NCBI GenBank assembly: GCA_000620205.1
Contig: JHVP01000002.1
Coordinates: 62,001-126,000, forward strand
Length of the DNA stretch: 64,000 nt
Direction of reading: 5' to 3'
From: Geodermatophilaceae bacterium URHA0031
Lineage (GTDB): Bacteria; Actinomycetota; Actinomycetes; Mycobacteriales; Geodermatophilaceae
Shown here: one piece after another, positions 44,790-53,957 of the stretch
How the letters are laid out: each line of letters starts with the position of its first letter
Position numbering within the stretch: position 1 is the first letter of the stretch
Translations under genes and position numbers: made by a program
Notes under the pieces: generated by a model
Database searches by the model: none
The model's input: the letters and a program-made list of their open reading frames with translations, nothing else
Told to the model about the DNA's origin: nothing

Positions 44790-46313
44790 TCAGTCCGCCG
44801 GCCGGGCGTACGGGGTCAGCAGCTGGTCGACCGGGGCGAAGTCGTCGGTGAGGACGGCGGCGTCGCCGATGAACGCGGTCAGCTCGGCGCCGTCGGCGAC
44901 CTGCCAGGCGAGCCCGCGCTCGGCCATCGCCGCGGCGATCGCGTCGACCGGGAGCGGCCGCCGCGAGGCGACGGCGACGACGTTGCCACCGTCGGCGCCG
45001 GACAGCACCGGTGCGCGGGCCAGCAGCAGCACCTCCGGGAAGACCTCCCGCAGGGTGGCCAGCTCGGCGCGCACGAAGGACAGCGGGGGGTGGTCGATGA
45101 GGTTGACCGCGTAGACACCGTCGTCTTTGAGCGCGTCGTCGACCAGCCCCAGCGCCTCGGCCGTGGTCAGCTGCCAGGGCACCGACAGCCCGCCGAAGGC
45201 GTCGCCGACGACCAGGTCACGGGTGCCGGCCTCCTCGGTCTGCAACCCGACCCGGGCGTCACCGACCCGCACCTGCAGCTCGGCGGAGGTCTGCAGCCCC
45301 AGCGCGTCCCTGTCCAGCTCCACCACGCCGGGGTCGACCTCCAGCACCCGGCTGACGGTGCCGGGGCGGACGTCGGCCAGGTAGCGGGGCAGGGTCAGCC
45401 CGCCGCCGCCGAGGTGCAGCGCCGACAGCGGCTCGCCCGCGGGGGCCTGGGCGTCGGTGACCGCGGCGATGGCGCGGACGTACTCGAACTCCAGGTGCCG
45501 GGGGTCGGCCAGGTCGACGTAGGAGTGCCGGAGCGTGTCGAGCACGAGCACCCGGCCGTCGGCGCCGTCGGCCTGGACCCGGGCGCAGTGGTAGGCGGTC
45601 TCCCGCTCGCACGGGGTGGGTGCCAGGGCGGCCAGCACCGGCGCGCCCACGGCGAGGACCATCAGCCCGACCGGCAACCGGTCGGCCACCCCGGGCGCCC
45701 GGCGGCGGAGCAGCACGGCGAGCGCCAGGCCGGCCAGGACCACGACGACGCCGGTGCCGACCAGGATGACGCTGCTGGGCAGCACGGCCACCAGCACGAA
45801 CCCGGTCGCGAAGGTGGCCACGATCCCGCCGAGCGTGCCGATGCCCGACAACCGGCCGACCACCGACCCGGTCTCGGCCAGGCTGCCCAGCTGCAGGGCG
45901 ACGACCATCGGCGGGACCGCGGACAGCAGCGCCGCCGGCACGATGACGGCGACCGCGGCGAGCAGGAGCACGTTCCCGGCCGCGGCACCGGTGAGCAGCG
46001 CGCCGGCGAAGCGGACCAGCGGCAGCACGGCGACCACCAGGGCCCCGCCGGCGACGAGCAGCGGCGCGAGCAGTCGCCGCGGGTCGGTGCGGTCGGCCAC
46101 CGCGCCACCGGCCCAGGCGCCGAGCGCGATCGCGGCGAGCGCGAACCCGATGACCGCCGTGCTGGTCTGCAGGGTGATGCCGACGTAGGGGGCGATCAGC
46201 CGCAGGCCGACCACCTCGAGCACCAGCACGGACCCCGAGGCCAGGAAGGTGACCGCCGCGGCCGTCCAACCGGGGAGTGCCCGCGAGCCGGCGGCCGGCC
46301 GGGGTGGGGTCAC
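44790..46313 (-). CDS. Membrane protein fused to a spermidine-synthase-like domain
   Basis: A 507-residue protein. The N-terminal half (about 15-235) has seven or more hydrophobic helices beginning AVTFLASGSVLVLEVVGLRL; the C-terminal half has the nucleotide-binding LHLGGGGLTLPRYL, RVLEVDPGVVELDRDAL, and RDLVVGDAFGGLSVPW with an acidic residue at the catalytic site. Such fusions are widespread and their product is often unknown. The GTG lies two bases after the SRAP stop, so it is the third gene of the HNH-SRAP unit. Confidence 0.85.
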   Translation of the reverse strand: MTPPRPAAGSRALPGWTAAAVTFLASGSVLVLEVVGLRLIAPYVGITLQTSTAVIGFALAAIALGAWAGGAVADRTDPRRLLAPLLVAGGALVVAVLPLVRFAGALLTGAAAGNVLLLAAVAVIVPAALLSAVPPMVVALQLGSLAETGSVVGRLSGIGTLGGIVATFATGFVLVAVLPSSVILVGTGVVVVLAGLALAVLLRRRAPGVADRLPVGLMVLAVGAPVLAALAPTPCERETAYHCARVQADGADGRVLVLDTLRHSYVDLADPRHLEFEYVRAIAAVTDAQAPAGEPLSALHLGGGGLTLPRYLADVRPGTVSRVLEVDPGVVELDRDALGLQTSAELQVRVGDARVGLQTEEAGTRDLVVGDAFGGLSVPWQLTTAEALGLVDDALKDDGVYAVNLIDHPPLSFVRAELATLREVFPEVLLLARAPVLSGADGGNVVAVASRRPLPVDAIAAAMAERGLAWQVADGAELTAFIGDAAVLTDDFAPVDQLLTPYARPAD

Positions 46314-46315
46314 GC

Positions 46316-47062
46316 TCAGAACAGCGCCGGCTGGTCGGCCGGGACGCTGACGGACTCCTGCCGCGCGGTGAGCTGGACGCCGTTGTTCGCCACGTTGCCC
46401 ACGGCCGAGCCCACCGGGCGGATCTCCAGCCGCTCGACGAACTCCGGCGGGGTCGGCTGGGCGACCTCGGTGACGTCCTCCCTCGCCGGGTCGAGCCAGT
46501 CGGCCCAGCGCTCAGGGGGCAGCACCAGCGGCATCCGCGGGTGCACCTCGGCCAGCGCGCCGACCGCGGGGGCGGTGACGACGGTGCAGGTGTACAGCCG
46601 GTCCTCGCCGCGGCCCCACACCTCCCACAGCCCGGCGAAGGCCAGGCCCGACCCGTCCTCCGGTGTCACGAAGTACGGCTGCTTGCCGGGGGTGTCGAGC
46701 TTCTTCGCCCACTCGTACCAGCCGTCGGCGGGGACCAGGCAGCGCCGGGTGGCCGCGGCGGTGCGGAAGGCAGGCTTCTCGGTCAGCGACTCGACCCGGG
46801 CGTTGAGCATCCGGTTGCCGACCGACACGTCCTTCGCCCAGGAGGGCACCAGCCCCCAGCGCACGGCCCGCAGCTCACGGTGCCCCCCGCCGGTGAGCGC
46901 GCCCTCGGCGTCCCGCTCCTTCTTGTGCCGCACCACGTAGACGTCCTTGGTCGGCGCGACGTTGTAGTCGGCGGGCAGCGGGGCCTGCCCCTCGGCGGCG
47001 ACCGCCTCGAACTCCACGACCAGGTCCTCAGGACGGCGGCTGGCGGCGTAGCGACCACACAC
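46316..47062 (-). CDS. SRAP/HMCES-YedK abasic-site sensor
   Basis: A 248-residue protein that crosslinks to abasic sites in single-stranded DNA through Cys2. The GTG was chosen so that Cys2 follows the initiator (VCGRYAASRRPED), with GGGAGGAG six bases upstream. Other active-site residues are the Asn in ADYNVAPTKDVYV, Glu in VPADGWYEWAKK and His in EVHPRMPLVLPP. It lies 34 bases after the HNH gene, under a LexA box. Rv3226c holds the same place near aroA. Confidence 0.94.
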   Translation of the reverse strand: MCGRYAASRRPEDLVVEFEAVAAEGQAPLPADYNVAPTKDVYVVRHKKERDAEGALTGGGHRELRAVRWGLVPSWAKDVSVGNRMLNARVESLTEKPAFRTAAATRRCLVPADGWYEWAKKLDTPGKQPYFVTPEDGSGLAFAGLWEVWGRGEDRLYTCTVVTAPAVGALAEVHPRMPLVLPPERWADWLDPAREDVTEVAQPTPPEFVERLEIRPVGSAVGNVANNGVQLTARQESVSVPADQPALF

Positions 47063-47096
47063 GGCGATCTCCTCCCGGACGGGCGACAGTTCGAGC

Positions 47097-48569
47097 TTAG
47101 AAGGGCGGCGGCTCGTCATCCGGCGGCGGCTCGGGTTCCGGCGCAGGCGGGAGTCGCATGCCCGGGGGCCGGGTCGTCCGGGTCACGCCCGAAGGCGTGG
47201 TGACCTGCAGGACGCCGTCGGGGGTCATGGTGAACCGCCAGCCGGGGGCGAAGGTCTTCAGTCGGTGATGGGAGCGGCACAGGCAGCACAGGTTGGCGCA
47301 GTCGGTGGCCCCGCCGCAGCTGTGGGGGATGACGTGGTCGAGGTCGGCCCAGCCCACCCGTTGCCCGCAGTTGGGGAACCGGCACCGCCGGTCCCGCGAG
47401 GTGACGAAGGACCGCTGGCGGGCGGTGGGCTCGTAGGCATCCGTCTCCGGCGGCGGGCCGGCGATCAGGCAGTCGCAACCCTCGTAGGGGCGGGTGGGAC
47501 AACCGCGGCGAGCCAGCCGGGTCAGGTCAGCGGGGGTGAGGATGGCCAACAGGTCCCCGTCCGGGCCGGTGACCGCAAATGTCAGTGTCCCGCCCTCCGG
47601 CGTGGTGAGGCCGAGGGCACCGACCCGGGCCAGCAACTCACGCACGTGGGCGGCGGTGATCGGCAACCCGTTCACCTCACCCGGCGTGCTCCTGGTGCCG
47701 CCCAAGGCGTCCAACCCGGCGGTCACGGTCACGTTCGCCGAGACGTGGGGCAGGCCGGAATCGGCCGGGCGGCGGATCAACAGCGACAGCACGTGCGCCC
47801 GCAGCGCCCCGATCCGGCGCGGGTCCCCGTCGGCCTTCAGCATCTTCGCCAGCTGGTCGACGACGTCGAAGCACTCCACGGCCTCGTCGGTGGGCAGGTC
47901 GGCGGCCAGGGTCGCCCGGCCGTCGGTGGCGTTGGGGTAGACGTGCACGTCGGCGGTCTTCGCCGCCTCCTCCCGGCGCACGTCCGCCGCCTCGGCGTCC
48001 AGCTCCACCATCAGCTCGACCGCCCGGTCCCGGAGCCGGTACACCGACAGGCCGGTGGCCTCCGGGAGCAGGGCGTCCTCGACCTGCCCAGCCACATCGG
48101 CGGTGGTGTGCATGAGCACCTCGGCCAGGGCCTGCGCGCGGCGCTCGTCCAGGTCGCCTGCCCGCAGCGCGGCGAAGGTGGCGGGGAGCTTCTTGTGCCA
48201 GGTCAGGGCGTGGTCGAGCTTCTTGGCCGCGGTGCTGCGGCCGAGGTTGAGCACCGTGGCCAGCTCGGCGGTGAAGAACTCACTGATCCCCACCCCGGCA
48301 TCGCCACCGGACCAGCCGGTGCGGCGGGCGCCGGGGGTGCCCGGCTGCGGGTCCGCACTCGCCGGGCGGGCACCGGCCAGCGCCAGGATCAGCTCCGCCT
48401 CCTCCGCGGTGTCCCGCGCCCGCCGCCGCTGCACGTCCTGCAACCGGGCGGCCACCCGCTCCGGCGACATCGAGTCGGGCCGGGCGTGCCCGTCACCGAT
48501 CCAGAACACGTCGACCCGCGACCGCGACGACCCGGGCATCCCCAGCCCCGGTGCCGCCGTCGTCTCCAC
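47097..48569 (-). CDS. DUF222/13E12-type HNH endonuclease
   Basis: A 490-residue protein. The DUF222 region (about 35-330, [35 protein letters not shown]) is followed by an HNH domain with [26 protein letters not shown] and [11 protein letters not shown], keeping the cysteines and histidines. A Pro/Glu-rich tail ends it. It resembles the 13E12 repeat proteins of mycobacteria. Its GTG lies six bases after a TATGTT hexamer embedded in a LexA box, so it is probably SOS-induced and leaderless. Confidence 0.9.
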   Translation of the reverse strand: METTAAPGLGMPGSSRSRVDVFWIGDGHARPDSMSPERVAARLQDVQRRRARDTAEEAELILALAGARPASADPQPGTPGARRTGWSGGDAGVGISEFFTAELATVLNLGRSTAAKKLDHALTWHKKLPATFAALRAGDLDERRAQALAEVLMHTTADVAGQVEDALLPEATGLSVYRLRDRAVELMVELDAEAADVRREEAAKTADVHVYPNATDGRATLAADLPTDEAVECFDVVDQLAKMLKADGDPRRIGALRAHVLSLLIRRPADSGLPHVSANVTVTAGLDALGGTRSTPGEVNGLPITAAHVRELLARVGALGLTTPEGGTLTFAVTGPDGDLLAILTPADLTRLARRGCPTRPYEGCDCLIAGPPPETDAYEPTARQRSFVTSRDRRCRFPNCGQRVGWADLDHVIPHSCGGATDCANLCCLCRSHHRLKTFAPGWRFTMTPDGVLQVTTPSGVTRTTRPPGMRLPPAPEPEPPPDDEPPPF

Positions 48570-48572
48570 GGA

Positions 48573-48588
48573 CCGAACATACGTTCGA
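48573..48588 (-). promoter_or_regulatory. LexA (SOS) box over the -10 of the HNH gene
   Basis: On the minus strand the sequence is TCGAACGTATGTTCGG, matching the actinobacterial SOS box TCGAAC-N4-GTTCGA at 11 of 12 positions. It contains TATGTT, which ends six bases before the GTG of the HNH gene. LexA bound here would cover the -10. The box is also 104 bases upstream of the divergent aldehyde dehydrogenase gene. Confidence 0.8.
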
Positions 48589-48691
48589 GGTACGACAGTT
48601 CCGGCTCAGCCCGACGTGCTGCATGCAGCGGGCTGACGGGGTAGGACGGATGGGGACATCCGACGGAGAGCACCAGAAGGAGCACGACGAC

Positions 48692-50158
48692 GTGACGACC
48701 ACCCAGGCTCCCTCATCCGAGCACCCGAAGACCGCGAGCGACGCAGGCGCGCGCCCGTACGCGACGATCAACCCCTACACCGGCAAGACCGAGCAGGAGT
48801 TCCCCTTCCTGGAGACCAGCGAGGTCGACGCCGTCGTCGAGAAGGCGCACACCGCGTTCCTCGACTGGCGCCGGCGCTCCGTCGAGGAGCGCGCCGCGGT
48901 GGTGAAGAAGGCCGCCGAGCTGATGCTCGAGCGCACCGACGAGTTCGCCGCGCTGATCACCAAGGAGATGGGCAAGCGCATCCAGGAGGCGGCCGGTGAG
49001 GTCCAGCTGGCCGCCAGCATCCTGAGCTACTACGCCGACAACGGCCCGCGCTTCCTCGAGCCCAAGCCGATCGACGTCATGCAGGGCGAGGCCGTCGTGG
49101 TCAACGAGCCGACCGGCGTCATCCTGGCGATCGAGCCGTGGAACTACCCGCTCTACCAGGTGGTCCGGGTCGCCGGGCCGAACCTGACCCTGGGCAACAC
49201 CATCCTGCTCAAGCACGCGGAGAACAACCCGCAGTGCGCCCTGGCGCTGGAGCGGCTCTTCCGCGACGCCGGGGCCCCCGAGGGCGTCTACACCAACCTG
49301 TTCCTGCGGATCGCCGACGTCGAGCAGGTCATCTCGAACAAGTACGTCCAGGGCGTGACCCTGACCGGCAGTGAGCGGGCCGGCAGCAGCGTCGCGCAGC
49401 TGGCCGGCAAGCACCTGAAGAAGTCGGTGCTCGAACTGGGCGGCAGCGACCCGTTCATCGTGCTCGACGCCCCCGACGTCGGCCGAACGGTCAAGGCCGC
49501 CACGATGGCCCGGATGGCCAACACCGGCCAGGCCTGCATCGCCGCCAAGCGGATCATCGTGCTCGACGAGGTGTTCGACGACGTCGTCGGCGGCCTGAAG
49601 CAGGCGTTCTCCACCTTCACCCCGGGCGACCCGGCCGACCCGTCGACGACCCTGGGCCCGCTGTCGACCGAGCGGGCCGCCCAGGACCTGGCGGCGCAGA
49701 TCCAGGACGCCGTCGACAAGGGCGCGACGGTGCTCGCCGGCGGCGGCCGCCCCGAGCACGACGGCGCCTTCGTCGAGGCCACCCTGCTGACCGATGTCAC
49801 GCCGGACATGCGGGCGTACCACGAGGAGCTCTTCGGTCCGGCCGCGGTGGTCTACCGGGTCGCCGACGAGGACGAGGCCATCGCGCTGGCCAACGACAGC
49901 GACTTCGGGCTCTCCGCGGCGGTCTACTCCGGTGACACCGAGCGGGCCCGGTCGGTGGCCGACCGGCTGGAGTCCGGCATGGTCTGGATCAACCAGCCCT
50001 CCGGTTCCTCCCCCGAGCTGCCCTTCGGCGGGGTGAAGCGCTCCGGCTACGGCCGCGAGCTGTCCGAGCTCGGCATGTTCGAGTTCGCCAACCGGCGGCT
50101 GGTGCGGACGATGCCGGCGAAGAAGCAGGCGTCCCCGGCGCAGCACACCGGCGGGTGA
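48692..50158 (+). CDS. NAD(P)-dependent aldehyde dehydrogenase (succinate-semialdehyde type)
   Basis: A 488-residue enzyme. Catalytic Glu is in [15 protein letters not shown], Cys in [12 protein letters not shown], and the coenzyme-binding [14 protein letters not shown] and [11 protein letters not shown] are present. The start [17 protein letters not shown] resembles GabD1-type succinate-semialdehyde dehydrogenases. AGAAGGAG stands nine bases before the GTG. The leader contains the palindrome GCTGCATGCAGC (48618-48629). A terminator hairpin follows the gene. Confidence 0.88.
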   Translation: MTTTQAPSSEHPKTASDAGARPYATINPYTGKTEQEFPFLETSEVDAVVEKAHTAFLDWRRRSVEERAAVVKKAAELMLERTDEFAALITKEMGKRIQEAAGEVQLAASILSYYADNGPRFLEPKPIDVMQGEAVVVNEPTGVILAIEPWNYPLYQVVRVAGPNLTLGNTILLKHAENNPQCALALERLFRDAGAPEGVYTNLFLRIADVEQVISNKYVQGVTLTGSERAGSSVAQLAGKHLKKSVLELGGSDPFIVLDAPDVGRTVKAATMARMANTGQACIAAKRIIVLDEVFDDVVGGLKQAFSTFTPGDPADPSTTLGPLSTERAAQDLAAQIQDAVDKGATVLAGGGRPEHDGAFVEATLLTDVTPDMRAYHEELFGPAAVVYRVADEDEAIALANDSDFGLSAAVYSGDTERARSVADRLESGMVWINQPSGSSPELPFGGVKRSGYGRELSELGMFEFANRRLVRTMPAKKQASPAQHTGG

Positions 50159-50246
50159 CGCCGGGGTGAGCATCGCAGGGAGCGCCAGCGACCGAGGATC
50201 GGAGCCGGGGCGGAAGCCGACCCGACGACCCGGCGGGTGACACCCG

Positions 50247-50278
50247 GCTCCGGGCGCTGTCGCAACGGCGCCCGGAGC
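50247..50278 (+). terminator. Hairpin after the aldehyde dehydrogenase gene
   Basis: A perfect 11-bp stem GCTCCGGGCGC with GCGCCCGGAGC and a 10-nt loop, 88 bases beyond the stop and 17 bases before the next start codon. Confidence 0.6.
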
Positions 50279-50295
50279 TGCCATCCTCTGCGCTC

Positions 50296-50751
50296 ATGAG
50301 GTTCACGACGACCGTCGAGCTGCACGGGAAGACCGCGACCGGCATGGCGGTGCCGCCGGAGGTGGTCCTTGCGCTGGGCGGCGGGAAGAAGCCGGCGGTG
50401 ACGGTCACGGTCGGCGGGCACACCTACCGGACGTCGATCGGGAGCATGGGCGGCCGCTCGCTGATCCCGCTGAGCGCGGAACGCCGGGCGGCCGCCGGGG
50501 TCGCGGCCGGCGACGAGGTCGAGGTGGACGTCGAGCTCGACGACCAGCCGCGCGAGGTGCAGGTGCCGGCCGACCTCGCGGCCGCGCTGGACGCCGAGCC
50601 CGCGGTCCGAGCGCGGTTCGAGGTATCGTCCTACAGCGCCCAGCTGCGGCACGTGCTCGCGGTCGAGGGGGCCAAGACCGACGCGACCCGGCAGCGGCGG
50701 GTCGCGTCCGTCGTCGCCACGTTGGCCGAGGAGGCCAGCAGGGCAGGATGA
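50296..50751 (+). CDS. DUF1905/YdeI-type protein
   Basis: A 151-residue protein. The N-terminal DUF1905 barrel (FTTTVELHGKTATGMAVPPE, TVTVGGHTYRTSIGSMGG) is followed by a short C-terminal YdeI-like helical segment (YSAQLRHVLAVEGAKTDATR). Its stop overlaps the aroA ATG as ATGA. The role is unknown; YdeI relatives have been linked to envelope stress or bacteriocin protection. Confidence 0.8.
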   Translation: MRFTTTVELHGKTATGMAVPPEVVLALGGGKKPAVTVTVGGHTYRTSIGSMGGRSLIPLSAERRAAAGVAAGDEVEVDVELDDQPREVQVPADLAAALDAEPAVRARFEVSSYSAQLRHVLAVEGAKTDATRQRRVASVVATLAEEASRAG

Positions 50752-52031
50752 CCGGCATGGTCGAGGTCTGGGCGACACCTGCCCGCAGCACGCCGGTGGA
50801 CGCCGTCGTCACCCTGCCCGGGTCCAAGTCGATCACCGCCCGCGCGCTCGTGCTGGCCGCGGTGGCCGACGGCCCCAGCCGGCTGGTCCGGCCGCTGCGC
50901 GCCCGGGACTCCGACCTCATGGCCGCCGGGCTGCGCGCGCTCGGCGTCGTGATCACCGAGGACGGCGACGACTGGGTGGTCACGCCGGGCGAGCTGCACG
51001 GGCCGGCCGAGGTCGACGCCGGCCTGGCGGGGACCGTGCTCCGGTTCCTGCCGCCGGTCGCGGCGCTGGCCACCGGTCCGGTCCGGCTGGACGGCGACGC
51101 CCGGTTGCGCGAGCGGCCCAACGCCGGCCTGATCGCCGGGCTCCGCGCCGCCGGGGTGGAGGTCGACGACGGCGGGCGCGGCCGGGCGCCGTTCACCGTG
51201 CACGGCACCGGATCGGTCCGCGGAGGTGCGGTCACCGTCGACGCCAGCGAGTCCAGCCAGGTGGTCTCCGGGCTGCTGCTGGCCGCCGCCCGGTTCGACG
51301 AGGGCCTGGACCTCACCCTGGCCGGCAGCGTGCCCTCGATGCCGCACGTGGAGATGACGGTCCGCGCACTCACCGAGCACGGCGTCGCCGTCACCCGCAC
51401 CGACCGCGGGTGGCGGGTCTCCCCCGGCCCGGTTGCCGCCGTGGACCGGGTCGTCGAACCCGACCTCTCGAACGCCGCGCCCTTCCTCGCCGCCGCGCTG
51501 GTGACCGGCGGGCGGGTGACGGTGCGCGACTGGCCGACCGACACCACCCAGCCCGGTGCCCACCTGGACCGGCTGCTCCCCGCCATGGGTGCCGAGGTGG
51601 TCCGCACACCCGAGGGGCTGCAGGTCAGCGGCGGCGACCGGATCGCCCCGCTCGAGGCCGACCTCGGCGAGGTCGGGGAGCTGACCCCGGTGCTCGCGGC
51701 GCTGTGCGCGCTGGCCGACGGCACGTCCCGGCTCACCGGGATCGCGCACCTGCGCGGGCACGAGACCGACCGGCTGCAGGCGCTCGACGAGGTGCTCACC
51801 GCCGTCGGCGCCCGGGTGCAGCAACTGCCCGACGGACTCGTGATCACGCCCGGCCCACGCCGTGCGGCCCGGCTGGGCTCCTACGCCGACCACCGGATGG
51901 TCCACGCCGCGGCGCTGCTGGGGCTGGCGATCGACGGGGTCGAGGTGACCGATCCCGGCGCGGTGGGCAAGACGCTGCCGGACTTCCGCGAGCGCTGGGC
52001 GGAGCTGCTCGGCGTGGAGGTGCCCGCGTGA
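50748..52031 (+). CDS. aroA: 3-phosphoshikimate 1-carboxyvinyltransferase (EPSP synthase)
   Basis: A 427-residue shikimate-pathway enzyme. LPGSKSITARALVLAAVA carries the shikimate-phosphate-binding Lys/Ser, LRARDSDLMAAGLRALG follows, GLAGTVLRFLPPVAAL is the PEP-site segment (AGTVxRF, with Val as in actinobacteria), and SYADHRMVHAAALLGLA is the C-terminal signature. Start and stop overlap the flanking genes by four bases each. The SRAP-aroA-rsgA neighbourhood is shared with M. tuberculosis Rv3226c-Rv3228. Confidence 0.95.
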   Translation: MTGMVEVWATPARSTPVDAVVTLPGSKSITARALVLAAVADGPSRLVRPLRARDSDLMAAGLRALGVVITEDGDDWVVTPGELHGPAEVDAGLAGTVLRFLPPVAALATGPVRLDGDARLRERPNAGLIAGLRAAGVEVDDGGRGRAPFTVHGTGSVRGGAVTVDASESSQVVSGLLLAAARFDEGLDLTLAGSVPSMPHVEMTVRALTEHGVAVTRTDRGWRVSPGPVAAVDRVVEPDLSNAAPFLAAALVTGGRVTVRDWPTDTTQPGAHLDRLLPAMGAEVVRTPEGLQVSGGDRIAPLEADLGEVGELTPVLAALCALADGTSRLTGIAHLRGHETDRLQALDEVLTAVGARVQQLPDGLVITPGPRRAARLGSYADHRMVHAAALLGLAIDGVEVTDPGAVGKTLPDFRERWAELLGVEVPA

Positions 52032-53044
52032 GCCGCCGGATCGACAGCCGGTCCGACGAGGACGACGTCCGGGTGCGGGCCTCCCGGCACGGCTCCCGCC
52101 CCCGGACCCGCACCCGGCCAGCGCACGACGAGGCGGTCCCGGGCCTGGTCATCGCCGTGGACCGGGGCCGGATGACCGTGCGGGTCGAGGGCCCCGACGG
52201 CGCGCCCGTCGACGTCACCACGATGCGCGCCCGGGAGCTCGGCAAGCACGGGGTGGTCGTGGGTGACCGGGTCCGGGTGGTCGGCGACACCACCGGGCGG
52301 ACCGACAGCCTGGCCCGGATCGTCACCATCGCCGACCGGGTCACCTCGCTGCGCCGCACCGCCGACGACACCGACCCCACCGAGCGCATCGTGGTCGCCA
52401 ACGCCGACCTGCTCGTCGTCGTCACCTCCGTGGCCGACCCCGACCCGGCGCTGGGCTTCCTGGACCGCTGCCTGGTCGCGGCCTACGCCGGTGGGCTGGC
52501 GCCGCTGCTGTGCCTGACCAAGACCGACCTGGCCAGCCCGCAGCCGCTGCTGGACCGCTATGCCGGCCTGGAGGTGCAGGCTGTCCCGATGTCGCGGGAG
52601 GCGTCGCTGGACGACCTGCTGGAGCACCTGCGGGACCAGATGAGCGTGCTGGTCGGCCAGTCCGGCGTCGGCAAGTCCACCCTGGTCAACCGGCTCGTGC
52701 CGGACGCCTTCCGGGCCACCGGCGACGTGAGCAAGATCGGCAAGGGCCGGCACACGTCGTCCTCGGTGGTGCTGCTCCACCTCCCCGGTGGTGGCACGGT
52801 CATCGACACCCCGGGGATCCGCTCGCTGGGCCTGGCGCACGTGACGCCGGCGGACGTGCTGGCCGCCTTCGACGACCTGGCCGAGGCCGCCGTCGACTGC
52901 CCGCCGCTGTGCGGGCACACCGCGGACGACCCGGGGTGCGCGCTGGACGCGTGGGCAGACGACGGCCCACCGGCCCGCCGGGAGCGGCTGGCCAGCTTCC
53001 GCCGGCTGATCGCGGCCGTCGGCCAGCTCGGCCCCGGCCACTGA
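52028..53044 (+). CDS. rsgA: Ribosome small-subunit-dependent GTPase A
   Basis: A 338-residue circularly permuted GTPase that matures the 30S subunit. An OB-fold (about 30-105) is followed by G4 LCLTKTDLA, G1 LVGQSGVGKSTLVNRL, G2 in GRHTSSS, G3 DTPGIRSLG, and a C-terminal zinc knuckle with Cys and His in VDCPPLCGHTADDPGCAL. The GTG overlaps the aroA stop as GTGA. The basic N-terminal tail (RASRHGSRPRTRTRPA) is probably RNA-binding. Confidence 0.94.
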   Translation: MSRRIDSRSDEDDVRVRASRHGSRPRTRTRPAHDEAVPGLVIAVDRGRMTVRVEGPDGAPVDVTTMRARELGKHGVVVGDRVRVVGDTTGRTDSLARIVTIADRVTSLRRTADDTDPTERIVVANADLLVVVTSVADPDPALGFLDRCLVAAYAGGLAPLLCLTKTDLASPQPLLDRYAGLEVQAVPMSREASLDDLLEHLRDQMSVLVGQSGVGKSTLVNRLVPDAFRATGDVSKIGKGRHTSSSVVLLHLPGGGTVIDTPGIRSLGLAHVTPADVLAAFDDLAEAAVDCPPLCGHTADDPGCALDAWADDGPPARRERLASFRRLIAAVGQLGPGH

Positions 53045-53057
53045 GGGAGGACCACCG

Positions 53058-53594
53058 TCAGATGTGCACCGGGCCGCCGGAGCGCCAGTAGACGCCTGCC
53101 TCCCGCGTCAGGAGGGCCTCGTCGACCAGGTACCGGCGCAGCGCGGCGACGTCGGGGTGCCAGGCCGCGAGCAACGCGTTGACCTCACGCTCGGGGTAGC
53201 GGACCCCGGGTTCGAAGACGACCACCAGGTGCTCCAGCACCACCCGCCGCTTGCTGTGCTGGGCCGGGATGGACACCAGCCGGCCGTCCCGCAGGAAGGT
53301 CTGCAGCACGGCGTCCTCGGCCGGGTCCTCGGACAACCGCGGCACCGGCGGCGCCAGCGCGGCCGCGGCCCGCGCCGCCTCCCCGAACCGCTCGACGTGC
53401 AGCGCCAGCCCGTGGCCGTCCCGGTCCACCAGCCCGGCGCGGCTCAGCCGGCGGGCGGCCAGCGCCACGTCCTTCAGCGACAGCGCGGTGGCGTCCGCGA
53501 CCTCCTCGAGGGTCCCCGCCCCCAGCGCGAGGGCCGCGACGACCTTCAGCCGCACCGGGTCGGCGAGCAGCCCGACGATCGTCCCGGCCTCCAT
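53058..53594 (-). CDS. ArsR-like HTH protein with C-terminal DUF2087
   Basis: A 178-residue regulator-like protein. A winged-helix N-terminus (about 1-65, IVGLLADPVRLKVVAALALG) is joined to DUF2087 (about 90-165, LVSIPAQHSKRRVVLEHLVV, YPEREVNALLAAWHPDVAAL). TACCGT lies seven bases before the ATG, suggesting a leaderless mRNA. Convergent with rsgA, 13 bases apart. Target genes unknown. Confidence 0.85.
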   Translation of the reverse strand: MEAGTIVGLLADPVRLKVVAALALGAGTLEEVADATALSLKDVALAARRLSRAGLVDRDGHGLALHVERFGEAARAAAALAPPVPRLSEDPAEDAVLQTFLRDGRLVSIPAQHSKRRVVLEHLVVVFEPGVRYPEREVNALLAAWHPDVAALRRYLVDEALLTREAGVYWRSGGPVHI

Positions 53595-53657
53595 GGTCCT
53601 GACGGTAACTGCGCCGGTCGGTGCGTCGCCGCGCGGACGCCGGGGTAGTCAGAGGTC

Positions 53658-53840
53658 ATGGTGAGCCCGATCGACATCCAGAAGGCCCTCGGCGGCATCG
53701 ACTACCCGGCGAAGAAGGAGGACATCGTCAAGCACGCGCAGGAGCACGGCGGCGGGGACGACGTCATCAAGGCCCTCCAGGGCATCGACGACCGCGAGTA
53801 CGACGGCCCCAGCGGCGTCAGCGAGTCCGTCTTCAAATAA
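53658..53840 (+). CDS. DUF2795 small protein
   Basis: A 60-residue protein resembling DUF2795: SPIDIQKALGGIDYPAKKED then an Asp/Gly-rich middle and LQGIDDREYDGPSGVSESVF. The fold is probably a small helical bundle. GAGG lies three bases before the ATG. Function unknown. It is followed by repeat copy D. Confidence 0.85.
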   Translation: MVSPIDIQKALGGIDYPAKKEDIVKHAQEHGGGDDVIKALQGIDDREYDGPSGVSESVFK

Positions 53841-53917
53841 AGGACCCCCTTGCCTAAAGGACCCCCTTGCCCCCCACCCCTCGCGAGCTCGGGGCGGGGC
53901 CCTGCAAGGGGGCCGTT
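53839..53917 (+). repeat. Structured intergenic repeat, family 1, copy D, with a duplicated 5' end
   Basis: The full copy (53856-53917) begins AAAGGACCCCCTTGCC and ends GCAAGGGGGCCGTT. The outer stem GGACCCCCTTGC pairs with GCAAGGGGGCC and the inner stem CCCCACCCCTCG with CTCGGGGCGGGG. Before it, 53839-53855 repeats the first 16 bases, overlapping the stop of the DUF2795 gene. This copy lies between tandem rather than convergent genes. Confidence 0.85.
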
Positions 53918-53957
53918 CCATCACGTCACGGAGGCCCGACCGCTAGGTTCGGGCCCC

